Shown here: in pieces, positions 1 to 11,866 of the stretch
How positions within the stretch are numbered: the stretch's first letter is position 1
Layout: every line of letters begins with the position of its first letter
Assembly: GCA_029990175.1 (NCBI GenBank)
Contig: JARKIP010000021.1
Location: 21,209,501-21,273,500 of the forward strand
DNA length: 64,000 bases
Direction: 5' to 3'
Source: Petunia secreta
Lineage: Eukaryota > Streptophyta > Magnoliopsida > Solanales > Solanaceae
Notes under the pieces: model-generated
Told to the model about the DNA's origin: nothing
Databases searched by the model: none
What the model saw: only the letters and a program-made list of their open reading frames with translations
Translations under genes and position numbers: made by a program

Positions 1-384
1 TGTAAGTTGTGAACAAATACCATGAATACTGAAATGCGATACATACTGAAAGATAACTTCTTGCACAAAAGCTTCAACTGTCACAATTTCGTCACCTATA
101 TTGTAATCCACTATCGATTCAGAAAGTACCTATTTGAATAAACATTGTAATAGCAACATAAACATAACGATAAGACATCTTTCTCAATAGTTCTATTTGA
201 AAGATGTTCAGAATCCTGGCTAGAGCAACTATAAAGAGTAGCTGACAAGATGTATCATATTGAGAAGACTAAATACAACAATCATTTTCTATTATGCCCT
301 CTTGACTGTTCTTTTGTCAAATCGAAAGCAATCTTAAGCTAGAAACTAAACAACAATGGTGATTATTTGGAAAACTTTAAATGA
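1..384. other. 3' flank of the copper ATPase gene; no gene seen
   Basis: AT-rich sequence downstream (minus strand) of the ATPase stop codon. It should contain the 3'UTR and polyadenylation site, but I could not single out a poly(A) signal with confidence. No reading frame or repeat was recognised. Confidence 0.5.
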
Positions 385-3300
385 TTAATTGACTCGAGTA
401 TGCAGAGGTTTCTTATAAGACTGCAGCAACAGCGATGAACAGACTACGCTAATAGAAGAAGCAGCCATGCAAGCACCAGCAAGCCATGGGGGCAAACGGA
501 TCCCAGTGAAGGGGAACAAGACACCAGCAGCAACTGGCATGCCAAGCACATTGTATCCGAGTGCCCAAACATAATTGAGCCTGATACGTGACATTGTCTT
601 TCTAGAGAGGTCCAAAGCTGTGACGACGTCTTCAAGGTTGCTCTTGATAAGAACAATGTCAGCGGCTTCTATAGCTACATCAGTGCCTGCGCCAATTGCC
701 ATCCCAACATCTGCTGCAACGAGTGCTGGCGAATCGTTTATCCCGTCTCCGACCATTGCAACAGGAGTGCCTTTCAGCTGCATCAAAGTGATAGAAATAG
801 AAGCTAAGTTGAGCCTAGTGGATATTCAAAGCATTTTCAACTTATAATGGATGGAACAATACTAAACTTCTAGTACTCACTGTTACCTTTGTCAAAAAAT
901 AGAGAACTTCTCGTACTTTTTATTTTGTATAATATTGGTAATAGATGTGCTTAGTTAAAACATGATCAACAAAATTTATATACACAATTCCTTGATGTTT
1001 GGATAGAGGTGTCGTAGTTGTAGTTGTTGTGGCGGAGAACTATTTATGCATGCACAAAATTACAGTGTGGTTTCTTCCTAGAATTTGGAACCATCCTCAA
1101 GATAAAACTATAAGGCATCAGACTTGAAGCGAAATATAGCCAAGCCATTAGTAGACAAACAACTTGCCCCACACATTAACTGCTAATCATGGATCTTAAT
1201 CAAATGCATACTATCAACTTGATTGACAAAAAATGCACACTATCAGGAAAAAGAAGAGAAAAGCTTGCCTGCAATTCTTTAATCTTATCAGCTTTTCCTA
1301 ATGGATCTGTTTCAGCAAAAACCATCTGAATACCCACTTCACTTGCTATTGCTTTTGCTGTTGCCCAGTTATCACCAGTCACCATTACACTTGTGATGTC
1401 CATTGAGTGGAGAAAAGAAACAACACGTGCAGCATCTGGCTTTACAGGATCAGTCACAGCAAAAGCCCCAGCTATTTTGCCATCCACCGCAACTAAGACA
1501 CAAGTACGAGCAAGTTGTTCATTCTCTGAAATGTAGTTCTCAACTTCATTAGTAACTGGAACGTTGAAAGCATGCATAAGCCTCCTGTTTCCAACAAGAA
1601 TTCTTCGTTCTCCAACTTTTCCACTCACGCCAGCTCCAGCATGCACCTCAAATTCCTCTATCTCAGTGTGATATTCATTTTCCGCACCACGCGTCTGGCG
1701 TAACTTTTTGGCATGGTCAACAACAGCTTTTGCAATAGGATGCTCACTGTTTGCCTGAGAATCAAATTCTGGACACATGAATCCAACATGGATATGCCCA
1801 AGCGTATTTATACTTCTGACAACTTTTAAATAACTTCTCCACTTCTGGTATCACAATGAAAATGACTCACTTTATTTGGGTCCATATGTAAATAATTCAC
1901 TAACTGATTACTATTTGGACATGTGCCACAATATTCAGTTCTGATATTTTACTATTAGAATAACATTGAAGTTTCAATTCATGGAGAGTGCTAAAATATA
2001 GGATAGAAGGAAGAATAACTCAGATACTTTATGGTGATATCGAAGATCAGTCCCTTCCTTTCATGGTGTACTTGCTCTCCAATCTAAGTCAAATATGCTC
2101 ACATAAACGTGCATATATATAAGAAATGCATATATTGTATTTAACATCTCCATATAACAAAGATACCAGATGATAGTGTAGCCATCACATCTAAAAAAAT
2201 GTATTAGGAAAAGAATTATGAAACAAAAGAAGGGGAAAAAAGCCCACCTCAGCAGAGATAGTTATATCACAAAATTCCTCCATAGAGAAGTTGGAGAATA
2301 GCACAGCACTGACAACAGTCGGTTTCCCAACTGTCAATGTTCCCGTCTTATCAAACACAACCAGTTTCACCTGTAAGAAAAGGATGTGATTGCATCAACA
2401 CCCACACCAGAAAACAGAAAAATGCAATTATGTTCTTTCTTTTATTTTGAAGACGGTGGGGTTGAGATGCTTGCATGCACCGCAACTATTCCACCGAGTA
2501 CCTGTTGGCTGCTACCTCCCACTAGCATAAGTACTAGGTAACTCTTCCCACCAGGCTCAGGCAGATGGGAATAGATTACTTACTGTTTTTTGTTTCACTT
2601 AGGATTTGAACCTTGGTCTTTAAGGTTTGCACCCATTTCATGAACCACTAGGCCACACCCTTGGATGCCACAGTTTCTTTTCTATTCATGAAAGATAATC
2701 TTTGGTATTATAATTAGTCTGCACGCACAGTTGACTCCCGATTAACTAGCTACTTCTTTTTTCCCTAATTGTAAACAAGAACTTGTGGAATGAAAATATT
2801 GATCCCATTTCTGGTTTGCTCTGAAATAAACAGGAACATGGCATAGGATGGATATCTCGGCATTTGATGTTATAAGGCAATGTAATTGACAACACCCACC
2901 CAACCCCTAAATCTCCAGTGCTAAAGAAAAAAAGAAACAGATAAAAAGTTAACCACTTTATTGTGTCAAATTGGAACAATTTCAGTTGCGGGCTACTAAT
3001 AAGGCTGGATAAAGTTTTAAGGTGAACAAACCTTATGTGCTTTTTCAAGAGCATTTCCACCTTTTATAAGCACACCTTGAGAAGCGCCCTTTCCGGTGGC
3101 AACCATAATTGCTGTAGGAGTAGCTAATCCGAGAGCACAGGGGCAAGCAACGACCAAAACTGATATACCAAACTGCAATGCAAGCTCAAATATACTCATT
3201 CCTTTTGGTATCCAACTTGAAGGATATACACCTAGTTCTCCAGGGATAAACCATCCCAGCCATGTCACAACCGCAACTAAAACAACCTGAAAGATAACAA

Positions 3301-6133
3301 AATGTAATTGTTTTAGCTTTCTCATAGATAACTAGCAATCTGTCTGTAAGGTCAACTCAATAAGCACTATGTTAAATGTATATGCACCTACCATATGAGC
3401 TGCTCTGTACTATATACATTAGAACTTCCGACAGGCTCCAAAATACTAAGTGTTTATCCATTTCATTCAGATTAAGGTCTTACAATAAACTGGAGGGGAC
3501 ATTTATATTAACCAGTATCTCTTTTGCTTAAATAAACATAAGCCAATTAAGATTCTATCTGGAAAAAACAAATCAGCCACCGAGCAAATATGAATATCTT
3601 TGTACGAACTGCTTGGATTTCAATTTCATTCATTAAAACAAAATTATCCAATAGGATTTTTACTGGCTTCTACTTAAATTGCTAAAACTCACTGTGGGTA
3701 CAAAAAATCTTGATATCTGATCAGCGAGTTTCTGAACAGGTGCTCTGGCAAGCTGAGCAGCTTCAACTAACTGAACAATTTGTGAGAGGGCAGTCTCAGA
3801 ACCAATATGAGTGGCCTTGATGAGTACACATCCATTCTCATTTACAGTTCCACCAATGACCTGATAAGTATATGTTTATTATTAAAAAGCATGCTAAAAG
3901 ATATAGAATCTGTTGGTGATAGCCATAGCCTGCATTTAAAAAGCAAAAAGTGTGAAGCACATGGTCAACAAATCTTGAGTACCTTGTCACCTGTCTTTTT
4001 GGAAACAGGTCTAGCTTCTCCGGTGATCATACTCTCATTCACATAACTCTGACCATTAATAACTACACCATCTACAGGAACCTTTGCCCCTGGGACAATC
4101 TTAAGCACATCATTCTTTTGTATTAACTGAGTGCTAATTTCTGTCTCAGAAATAATGTTCCCAGCACCGTCCAACGTCAATAAGTACGCAGTCTCAGGAG
4201 CCAGCTCTGTCAACTTTGCCAACGCATCTGACGTCTTTCCTTTTGCAAGAACTTCTAGGTATTTCCCCAATAATATAAATGATATCAACATGGGACTAGT
4301 CTCAAAGAAATCTTGTCCCTCAAAGGAATTTGAGGTCAATGCTTTTATCATTATATAAACTGAGTAGAAATAGGCAGCATTAGTGCCCAATGCAATCAGA
4401 ACATCCATGTTTGCAGATTTCCGTCTCAGTGCATGATATGATCCTGCATAAAACCTAAAAAAGAAGTTTAGAACTAAAGATAATTAGATTTTACTCATAT
4501 TTCTACAAACGACAGTTCAGGATAAAAAGAGCAATCACGTCTAAATCCATGAAGGAAAGAGTACCTTCGACCAATAACAAACTGCACAGGTGTGCAGAGG
4601 ATCCATTTTAACAATAATCCAACTGTAAGCATGTTGAAAACCTTATACTCTAACCAATTTCCATAAGGGGGAAGCATTGGAAGAACCATTGAGAAAACAA
4701 ATACTGGCACTGAAAATAAGCAGCTCCACAAAAACAGGTTTCTATAACTGCGGATTTCATGCTCCTTTTCTATTTCTCGCTGTCTCGGTGGGATGTAAAG
4801 GCTTGCACAATAGGTGCTCGACCCATGTCCAGCTTCTTGGATGCACTGCATTAGGGTTCTTGGACCAATTATATCTGGTTCATAACTTATGATTACTATA
4901 TGCTCTTGCTGGTTTATTTCAACAGTGTTTACACCTTCCAAAGCCTCAAGACAGCATTGAATAGCAGTAAAATCATCAGGAGAACTGATGCCGTCTAGTT
5001 TGAAATGTACTTTATTTAAATCGCTGCCTGAACTAATTATATCAGCTCCAAATCCAGCATCTTCTATTGCTTCAGCAATCCGGCTGGTACTGGTAACAGT
5101 TGGATCAAAATGTACTTTTGCTTCTTCAAGAGATAAACCAACCACAGCTTTCTTTACTCCATCGAGCATCGAAAGAGCACGTTCAACAGACTCAGAACAG
5201 CTTGTGCATGCCATCCCCTTGATTCTGATCCGGCAGATAGCAATGTCTTGCTCTGGGAACTCATCAACTAGAAAACCAGTGTCTTCGACAGCTTCTTTTA
5301 TCTTTATTGCCTGGTATAGTCATATCTTTAGTAAAAATACTAGAATAAGGAAATATAATAAAGAAGAAAAACAAAGAGTGATCAACCACCATCAAATTAA
5401 TCTCTGAAGTCATAAATTGCAGAGTTGGTGCAACTTTTCTTTGTTGAGTCATTTTTTGAAAATGGTACTTCTTACTAGAATACTTGCTTTTATTTATTTC
5501 ACCTGCAAACACATTCTACTCTTTTATTAAATTTTGTAAGCTTTCTCCTTACACTCACGCATAGATATGTATGCTATAGGACTGTAGAGAAAAAACCACT
5601 AGGAGAGTCCAGACTAGATTATAACCTTTATAGAGAAGGTATACCTTCTTTGAGATCTAAAACTTAATTCGACACGTTTTCCTGTTCGGAACATAAGCTA
5701 ATTAACAAAGCAGTCATTACACAAACAGTCATGAAATTGCAAATGGAAAAGAAACACATAAAAAAGAATCAATCTATCAGTTAACAACAACAACAATATA
5801 GAGAATTTCAAGACCAATAGACTGTCAATAGCATGAAAAATTAAGATGGTCTTCCTTATCTTAAATTGGACATACACTGATAAGTTCTGGCACATATTTA
5901 ACAATGGCCTGGCCTTGAAGTGGGGACACCGTGGCACTCTCAATTCCCTTCAGCTTTCCCAGCGCAGATTCTATGGAGTTAGAACAAGATGCACAAGTGA
6001 TACCATTAACTTTGAAGAGAAGAGTTCTAATCTTTTTATTCCTACTGTCATTTAGTGGAGCTACATTGACAGCTACAGCATCAGGATCTTGCAAAAGCGG
6101 TTTCTTCAAGTCGTCCTTCCCGTTAGCTTCCAT
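385..6133 (-). CDS. HMA5-like: HMA5-like copper-transporting P1B-type ATPase, eight coding exons
   Basis: Pumps Cu(I) across a membrane using ATP; plant HMA5 relatives act in copper export and detoxification. Coding exons by splice sites and family similarity: 6133-5876, 5310-4565, 4454-3983, 3860-3693, 3286-3032, 2370-2248, 1754-1269, 777-385. Phases agree and give 966 codons, close to the 950-1000 usual for the family. Order seen: two N-terminal heavy-metal domains (GITCASC, GMACTSC) and a third degenerate one without the Cys pair; first membrane pairs; A-domain TGEA; transport motif CPC in ACPCALGLATPTA; phosphorylation motif DKTGTLT; N-domain SEHP; hinge TGDN and GDGINDSP; last two membrane segments (LNYVWALGYNV; MAASSISVV). 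No stop or frameshift. The start is the first ATG before the first metal domain and follows a plausible acceptor at 6143. The number of metal domains and the C-terminus favour HMA5 over RAN1/HMA7, but I cannot run a phylogeny. Confidence 0.93.
778..1268 (-). other. Intron 7 with a non-canonical GC donor (GC-AG intron)
   Basis: On the minus strand exon 7 ends in ...TTGCAG and the intron opens with GCAAGC. It closes with TTTGATGCAG before CTGAAAGG. This joins KELQ to LKGTPVAMVGDG exactly as the P1B family requires. No GT in the right phase is available at that point. GC-AG introns are a known minor class in plants and usually have a strong donor consensus, as here. Confidence 0.8.
2446..2670 (-). 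mobile_element. tRNA-derived SINE (Solanaceae SolS-like) in an intron of the ATPase gene
   Basis: On the minus strand there is an A box (TGGCCTAGTGG, 2655-2645) and a B box (GGTTCAAATCC, 2612-2602), the pol III promoter layout of a tRNA-derived SINE. A GC-richer body follows, with GGTGGGAAGAG and a segment ending GGTGCATGCAAGC, then a T/A-rich tail. AAAAGAAA occurs on both sides and may be the target duplication. It lies in intron 5 (2371-3031) in the same orientation as the gene. The family name is from memory of nightshade SINEs; the boxes are seen directly. Confidence 0.75.
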
Positions 6134-6375
6134 TTCTTTGTCCTAGGAATTCAAAACCTTCAACACTGGAAATTAATAATAACAATAGTCAAACTACATA
6201 GAATAACTAATTCTCATCTATCTGCAAGCAAAATGTCAAGAACCAACAAATACCGAGAGTGAGAGAAAATTGTAGGGAAGGAGCAGCTGATCTAGTCATC
6301 TAGGACCTCCTAGGCTAAGAGGCTCCTAAATTCATTAGGAGTAATAAGTAACAAATGAACTTCTAAATTCCTTAT

Positions 6376-6880
6376 GAGTGTGTTTGGTTCGGAAAACAAT
6401 TTCTCTAGAAAAGCAAGTTCCTTAAAAATTGGGAAAATTATTTCCCTTGTGGAAGTAGGAAAAACAGGTTTCATAAGTGCCATTCCAAGCTGATTATCTC
6501 CTCCCAACGCTCCAATACCCCACCCCCACCTCAAACCTCACCACGCCCTCGCCCCACCCTTATAGTGTCTGCCTAGACCATAATAAATGCAGAGGCGGAG
6601 CCAGAATTTGAAGTTTATGGGTTCAGCATACAATTGAACTCATTGACTTTTTGAATTACTTGGTTCAAACTCTAACATTTCTACATATTTATAGAGTTTT
6701 AACACATATACCGGGTCTGAACCAAAAGCTAACACTTAGCTACCTCTGCCCCTATTTAAATGCTCTTGATACAATATTTTCTGCTTATTTAACAAACACC
6801 AGAAAATAAGTATGAAAACCACTTATTTTCCCGATAGACATTTTCCGTGGGAAATATTACCTTTACACCAAAACACGCCC
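6376..6880. mobile_element. MITE with degenerate terminal inverted repeats, in the 5'UTR intron
   Basis: Left end GAGTGTGTTTGG and right end, read backwards, GGGCGTGTTTTGG. Both are followed by similar GGAAAA/GGGAAA-rich subterminal sequence, as in Tourist or hAT MITEs of plants. TAT flanks both sides, a possible 3-bp target duplication. No coding capacity. A second repeat is nested inside it (6590-6752). Confidence 0.5.
6590..6752. repeat. Short inverted-end repeat of the GAGGCGGAGCC type, nested in the MITE
   Basis: Begins GCAGAGGCGGAGCC and ends GCTACCTCTGCCCC, so the ends are imperfect inverted repeats. The body (tttgaagtttatgggttc) matches a short dispersed repeat I associate with nightshade genomes. 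No clear target duplication was found. Confidence 0.45.
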
Positions 6881-7228
6881 TATATTATTAGTTTTTTGTT
6901 TTAAAAATTCAACATAAAAAAACTAATTTTATGCATGAAATTATCAGAATATAAACCTAAATCAACATCAGAAAAACTATATTAATACAAAATTCATTTA
7001 TTCAACTGATCAACTACTTTAAAAAAAAGTCAATATAATCAGAATTTTAACAACAAAATCATTAATAACTAGGGTAGTAGTGATGATATATTTAGAAACA
7101 GGGTAGCAAAAAGCAAATACCTGAAAATATTAGGGTTTTACTGTGAAAAATGAAGAAGTTGTATGACAGTTAGCCGGAAAAGGTGTTGGAATTTAGGGAA
7201 AGTTGAATATTTGAAGTGTTGTCTTCTT

Positions 7229-7238
7229 ATATATATAT
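7229..7238 (-). promoter_or_regulatory. TATA box of the copper ATPase gene
   Basis: TATATATATA on the minus strand, about 30 bases before the start of the inferred leader exon. A TC/AC-rich microsatellite lies just upstream, common in plant core promoters. No copper-response GTAC cluster was counted. Confidence 0.5.
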
Positions 7239-7261
7239 GGGGAGTGGAGGGTGTGTCACTG

Positions 7262-7291
7262 CGTGTGTGTGTGTGAGAGAGAGAAAAAGAG
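7262..7291. repeat. Compound microsatellite (GT)n(GA)n
   Basis: About seven GT units run directly into about six GA units and then a purine stretch. On the gene's strand it reads as a TC/AC tract just upstream of the TATA box, so length variation here could affect promoter strength (inference). Confidence 0.8.
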
Positions 7292-8535
7292 GGGAAAATA
7301 TGCTTTTTGAATTTTCGAATATAACGAACTGGTCCACTACTTTCCCACCAAGAAAAACCACCCCAATGGGCATGGATAGGATGTTTCTAGTTTTACCCCT
7401 TGATATGTGGTTAATTGCTTTAATGCCCTCCTGCTTGATTCTCTTGATTTAAGGGGTAGTTTGGTTAGTAACAATCGGTAGCATTAACAGTACGAAAAGA
7501 ATCATTAAAAGCTGTGGTAGGATGATAAGTACTCCTTTATTCTTAATAGGAAGTTTTATAGTGAGTATTAGAAATCAAATTGTCTTTGTTCATAAACGTT
7601 TTATCTCTCAAAGCAGGACTATTCAACACGAATCTAGATTAGTTGAGCCTCAAAGCAGGTATCAAACATAGGGTGAGACTTTCCGGAATGAATTACCATT
7701 GTTGGGGCACAGTTGTATGATACATATAGGACACTGGGTAGATGCAAAATACAACAAAAGAAAGTTTTAAATGTTGGAGATAGTCTTTTCTTTGAACTTG
7801 ATATAGAGCATTCAAGTGTAGAGGATTTGAAATTTTGGAAGGAGAAAGTTGGCTGCATGTAAACAGAGACTGTTAGTTGCATTTAGGTAAGAGTTAAAGT
7901 TGACATTCAAAACATTCGGTTTTTGTAGTTGACAAATGAAAGCTATACATTCCAGCAATCTACAATTAATGTACTTGTCATTTGTCAAACGCTAGAGAAT
8001 ATTAGTAGTAATATGTAGTATTGTACTAAGAATCAGTGCGGGGGCCAAAAATTTATAAAAAGATTCAAAAAATACAAGATTATCACTATTGAGAATTGAA
8101 TTATGATGTAAAACAAATTTTGAATACTACTTGTTACCACTCAAAATATTTTTTAAACTATCTAGGGAATTCAACAATTTATATTATTTAAAAAAAATCT
8201 TTTCTACCTTATTACACGCTATAAATTCCATCAAACTCCATCATACCGTTGAGAACCTTGTTTGCATGAACTTGCAGTCATTGTTGGTCTCGAGCTTGAA
8301 TGCGCATTTTCACAATACCAATCAATTTTTTTCAAAAAAAAAAGATAATACTTTTGTTAAAGTAATTTACTTTCCAATACGGATTCTTTTTCAAATAAAA
8401 AAATCAAAAAAGGAAAAGAAAAAACTGCTTTAACCTTGGTTTGATAAGTGTTATTGGAGTTTCCAATATATGCCCTTAGGCAGTCCAAATTAAAGATGCA
8501 GTCACGAACAAGAGAGGGCAGTGACCTTTTTTATT
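7292..8535. other. Intergenic, nothing recognised
   Basis: AT-rich sequence upstream of the ATPase promoter. The short open frames have no recognisable motif. No repeat boundaries could be supported. Confidence 0.5.
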
Positions 8536-9185
8536 GGCTAAATTATACAAATATACAAACATAATAGCAGGTTTACAATAAAATAGCAACATTATGTCAT
8601 TTTTGAAGAATAGCAATACTTTCTTAACATTATATATATAAGTTATTAAAAAAAAGATTTATTCAATAAAATTGAAGATACACTATGCACCAAAATAGCC
8701 CATAATTATAGGCATGTCTTTTCATCTGTTCCTACTTTTTTGGGATTACAACTACCCAATTACTAATTTTATTGTATGTCTTTTGTATGTCTATCGTATG
8801 GTATATGTGTATAGTATGACTATTGTATGGCTATCATATGTGTATTGTGTATGGCTATTGTTAGTCTTTTGTATGTCTATCGTATGGCTATTGTATGTGT
8901 ATTGTATGGCTATTGTTTTTTACGTATGCCTATTGTCAATTTTTAATGATGGTTTTGAGAGGAGAGAGAAAATGAATTTTAAATGTAAAAAGATTTAAAC
9001 CTATCTAAACATGATTTGGGTGCATAAATAGGATTAGATTTATCTTTTTTTTTTAAAAATTATATTTCTTTTCTTTTTAAATACATTATGCTATTTTTTG
9101 TAGCAAACTATTTTTTGTAAGTTTTGAAAATATTTATATATTTTGTAACAAAAATAGATAAAGTTATACTATGTGTAATTATCCC
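8536..9185. mobile_element. Small non-autonomous MULE with a 9-bp target duplication
   Basis: The 650-bp element is flanked on both sides by TTTTTTATT (8527-8535 and 9186-9194), a perfect 9-bp duplication typical of Mutator-like elements. Ends are related inverted sequences: GGCTAAATTATACA and, from the right end, GGGATAATTACACA. No transposase. The interior holds a GTATGGCTATTGT-type minisatellite. Because the duplication is T-rich, chance is a little more likely than for a mixed-base one. Confidence 0.7.
8771..8936 (+). repeat. Minisatellite of GTATGGCTATTGT-like units
   Basis: Degenerate units of about 13-18 bp built from TATGTCTATCGTATGG and CTATTGTATG. It forms an open frame only because of its regular composition. 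It fills the centre of the small MULE. Confidence 0.8.
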
Positions 9186-9382
9186 TTTTTTATTTTGGCA
9201 CGACTTGTCACATGAATCTATTACTAGTAAACACTAGTTCTTTCTATTTTTTGCGAAAATCACATGAATCTAAGAGTAAACAGCAGTGGAAAAAGACAAA
9301 CGTAGATATACATTACACTTTTACACGATTATATTACGTGGACCTATAACAAATAAATTTCCGTAACAAGTATGGTATCATG

Positions 9383-9841
9383 CAGGGGCGGCCTAAGCAT
9401 AACGCCACTAAGGCCATTGCTTTAGGCCCCCAATATAATAAAGGCCCCAAATTTTGATACCATTAAAAATATAATAGATAGTGTATACATTATTATTTTA
9501 CAATTATGTATGTATTACTCTTGAAATTTGATTTAGGTTGTTCAAAAGGATGAGCAAATTAGGATAAGTTTATATCTCTCCCTATTTAATACATTTAACT
9601 TCCTTTTGATTTTGATTTTTTCTCCACATAAATTCATATTTTCTTTGATTAAGACAATTTTATGTCAGCAATTTTTACATGATTTGTGAGTAAGATAGAA
9701 GAATGAAGTTTAAATAAAAATAAATATGAAGTTTAAATAAAGAATTGTAATAGATAAAAGTACATAAAAATTTCATCAAGTATATTTAAGGCCTCAAATA
9801 AAATTTCGCTTCAGGCCACCATTTTGGTTGGGCCGCCCCTG
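9383..9841. mobile_element. hAT-type MITE with GGGGCGGCC inverted ends
   Basis: The ends are exact inverted repeats, CAGGGGCGGCC and GGCCGCCCCTG. The flanks are GTATCATG (9375-9382) and ATATCATG (9842-9849), an 8-bp duplication with one mismatch, as expected for hAT elements. At 459 bp it has no coding frame. Subterminal sequence is rich in AGGCCCC/GGCCTTA blocks. Confidence 0.85.
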
Positions 9842-9849
9842 ATATCATG

Positions 9850-10993
9850 AGTTGGATAATATTCTATATATCACCGATTATTAAGGTGAACTAATTAATG
9901 ATATAATGATTTTTTAAATTGTTAGTAGCATACGTAACATGAGTACACAAAACAAGATGATCCCGAGGTTGCAATGTCAAATGATCCGTTCCTTCTCGTC
10001 TTTATCAATCAAATTGTACTAAGCTAATCCTAGCTCGTATCCCTTTTGTTTCTTTTGCATTATCATAATCTTTTATCTTCCTCTATTTCAATCCAATGCC
10101 AGTCGGAAAGTTAATTAATGTAAAGAGGTAGACTATATATGTATATTTTACGTCCACGTTATTCCCATCAGTAAATTACTTTAACATACAATCCTAAGCA
10201 CGTTGGTAAATCAAAGTCTTACATTTTATATAAAAACCATGACATCGCGTACGGTGTGTAATTTTATTTTCATCGACAAATCGTCACATGCCTATGACTA
10301 CCTATGTTATGCAGAGCTAGAAGCTGTAGATGAAACTGGCGACGCCCACCACTTGTTTTACTTCTTGTCTGTAGAATTGTAAAAAAAATTGATATATAAA
10401 ATAGTACTACTTCATTCATTTCTAAAAAAATGACACTGCATATCTTTTTATTAGTCCGTTCTAAAAAAATGACATAATTTTAAATTTGAAAATAATTTTG
10501 TTTGTAACTTAATATTTTACCCTCAATGAAATATTTTATAGTCACACATTTATTATGACTTATTTTAAACCACAAGTTTAAAAAATCTTCTCATATTTCT
10601 TAAACTATGATACAAGTCAAACTAAATCATCCTTTGTAAAATGGAAAGAGTATGATAAAACGTTGTTTGAGGCCAAAAAATGACAGCATTGAGGCAATAA
10701 AAAATCTTTTTTATTACACTATTTTGTGATTAATAGGAATAATACTTTATTTGTATTTTCTAAACATAGATTCTTTTTTTTTTTTTTTTAAAAAAAGAAA
10801 AAACAGTAAATGAGTGATCGATGCGTGTATCATTATTTTAAGACATATACATTAACATTGGATTCAAACCGTACCCTTCTTTTGGAGGAAATAATGATAG
10901 GTGGGAGGTGGCTTCGTTTGGCTAGCTTGTGTATATACTCGTGCAATTTGAGATTACACCTACTCAAAACTTACCAAATGCTTCGGCATATCC
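9850..10993. other. Intergenic apart from the Stowaway-like MITE
   Basis: AT-rich DNA between the hAT MITE and the copia element. A poly-T run lies near 10770. No gene recognised. Confidence 0.5.
10407..10650. mobile_element. Decayed Stowaway-like MITE
   Basis: Left end CTACTTCATTCATTTC with AAAAAATGACA, and right end, read backwards, CATACTCTTTCCATTTTAC with ACAAAGGATGA, resemble the CTCCCTCCGTTTCA ends of Stowaway elements. TA lies at both borders. Also contains the characteristic TAGTTTGACTTG motif in reverse. Confidence 0.5.
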
Positions 10994-11198
10994 TGAGCTT
11001 GTTTAGAGGAGGAGGAAGAAGTTTAGAAAGAGAATCAGAGAAATGAGAACATTATATTCAACTAATTGAATTAAAGAAGAAGATACAGTAACAACTATTT
11101 AAAGGGGGTAGTTAGAATAACTAACTCCCTAACAACTACTTAACTAAAATCTGAAAAATTACTAAACTACCCTCACTTAACAAATACTTCACTCAACA
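10994..11198 (-). repeat. 3' LTR of the copia element
   Basis: 205 bp. On the element's strand it begins TGTTGAGTGAAG and ends CAAGCTCA (TG...CA). It pairs with 15422-15634; the main difference is a 9-bp tandem unit missing here. Confidence 0.93.
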
Positions 11199-11623
11199 CT
11201 CCCCCTCAAGCTAGAGGGTGCAAAGATATCAAACACTCCTAGCTTGGACAGTAAGTGAAGGTGTTGGACATGATTCAGTCCCTTAGTCAGCATGTCTGCA
11301 GGTTGTTCTTTAGTGGAGATGTACTCAGTTTTCACAAGGCCTTGTTGTATCTTTTCTCTAGAAAAATGACAGTCAATCTCGATATGTTTGGTTCTTTCAT
11401 GAAACACAGGATTTGCAGCAATTTGCATTGTTGCCTTACTGTCAATGTTGTTCTTTACTGGAAGCTTAATTTCTACTCCAATCTCATTGATTAACCTTAT
11501 TAACCAAGTTAATTCAGCTACCACGGATGCCAAACTTCTGTACTCAGCTTCTGCTGAGCTTCTGGATATTGTAGTCTGCTTCTTAGACTTCCAAGATACT
11601 AGAGATTCTCCCAGCTTTACCAA
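11189..11623 (-). pseudogene. copia RNase H
   Basis: SWKSKKQTTISRSSAEAEYRS is the copia RNase H signature, followed by HIEIDCHF and the C-terminal PADMLTKGL motif. The end of this frame runs into the polypurine tract and LTR, as in intact copia elements. Confidence 0.9.
11199..11212 (-). other. Polypurine tract of the copia element
   Basis: Read on the minus strand, TTGAGGGGGAG lies just before the 3'LTR. It is the plus-strand DNA priming site. Confidence 0.85.
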
Positions 11624-11866
11624 TAAACTAGTTACTGATCTCCTTGAGAATGAGCATGCTGCCCAGTGAGCATCACATTAGGCTGTAACAGTATCAATAC
11701 TTTTACTTGACATCAGGACTCCTTGTCCTGGATGATCTTTAATATACCTCACAATCCTTAAGGCTGCCTCTATGTGGAATTGTTTAGGTTGCTGAAGGAA
11801 TTGACTTAGTGTTTGTACACTATAGGAGATGTCAGGCCTAGTCAGTTAGGTAAAGAGGCTTTCCCA

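Larger units (their letters stand above)
6143..7120 (-). other. Probable 5'UTR intron of the copper ATPase gene
   Basis: Ten bases upstream of the ATG (minus strand) is an acceptor, ATTCCTAG. About 1 kb further up, TTTTCAG followed by GTATTTGC gives a donor at 7120. The stretch between is AT-rich, has no open frame and carries two inserted repeats. A leader exon of roughly 80 bases (about 7200-7121) would lie below the TATA box. Inferred from sequence only. Confidence 0.5.

Noticed and set aside
575..847. Open frame on plus across the last ATPase exon
   Set aside because: It is the antisense shadow of a conserved P1B-ATPase exon; the minus frame carries GDGINDSP and membrane motifs.
4988..5407. 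Plus-strand frame of 139 codons
   Set aside because: Antisense of the metal-binding exon; no motif of its own.
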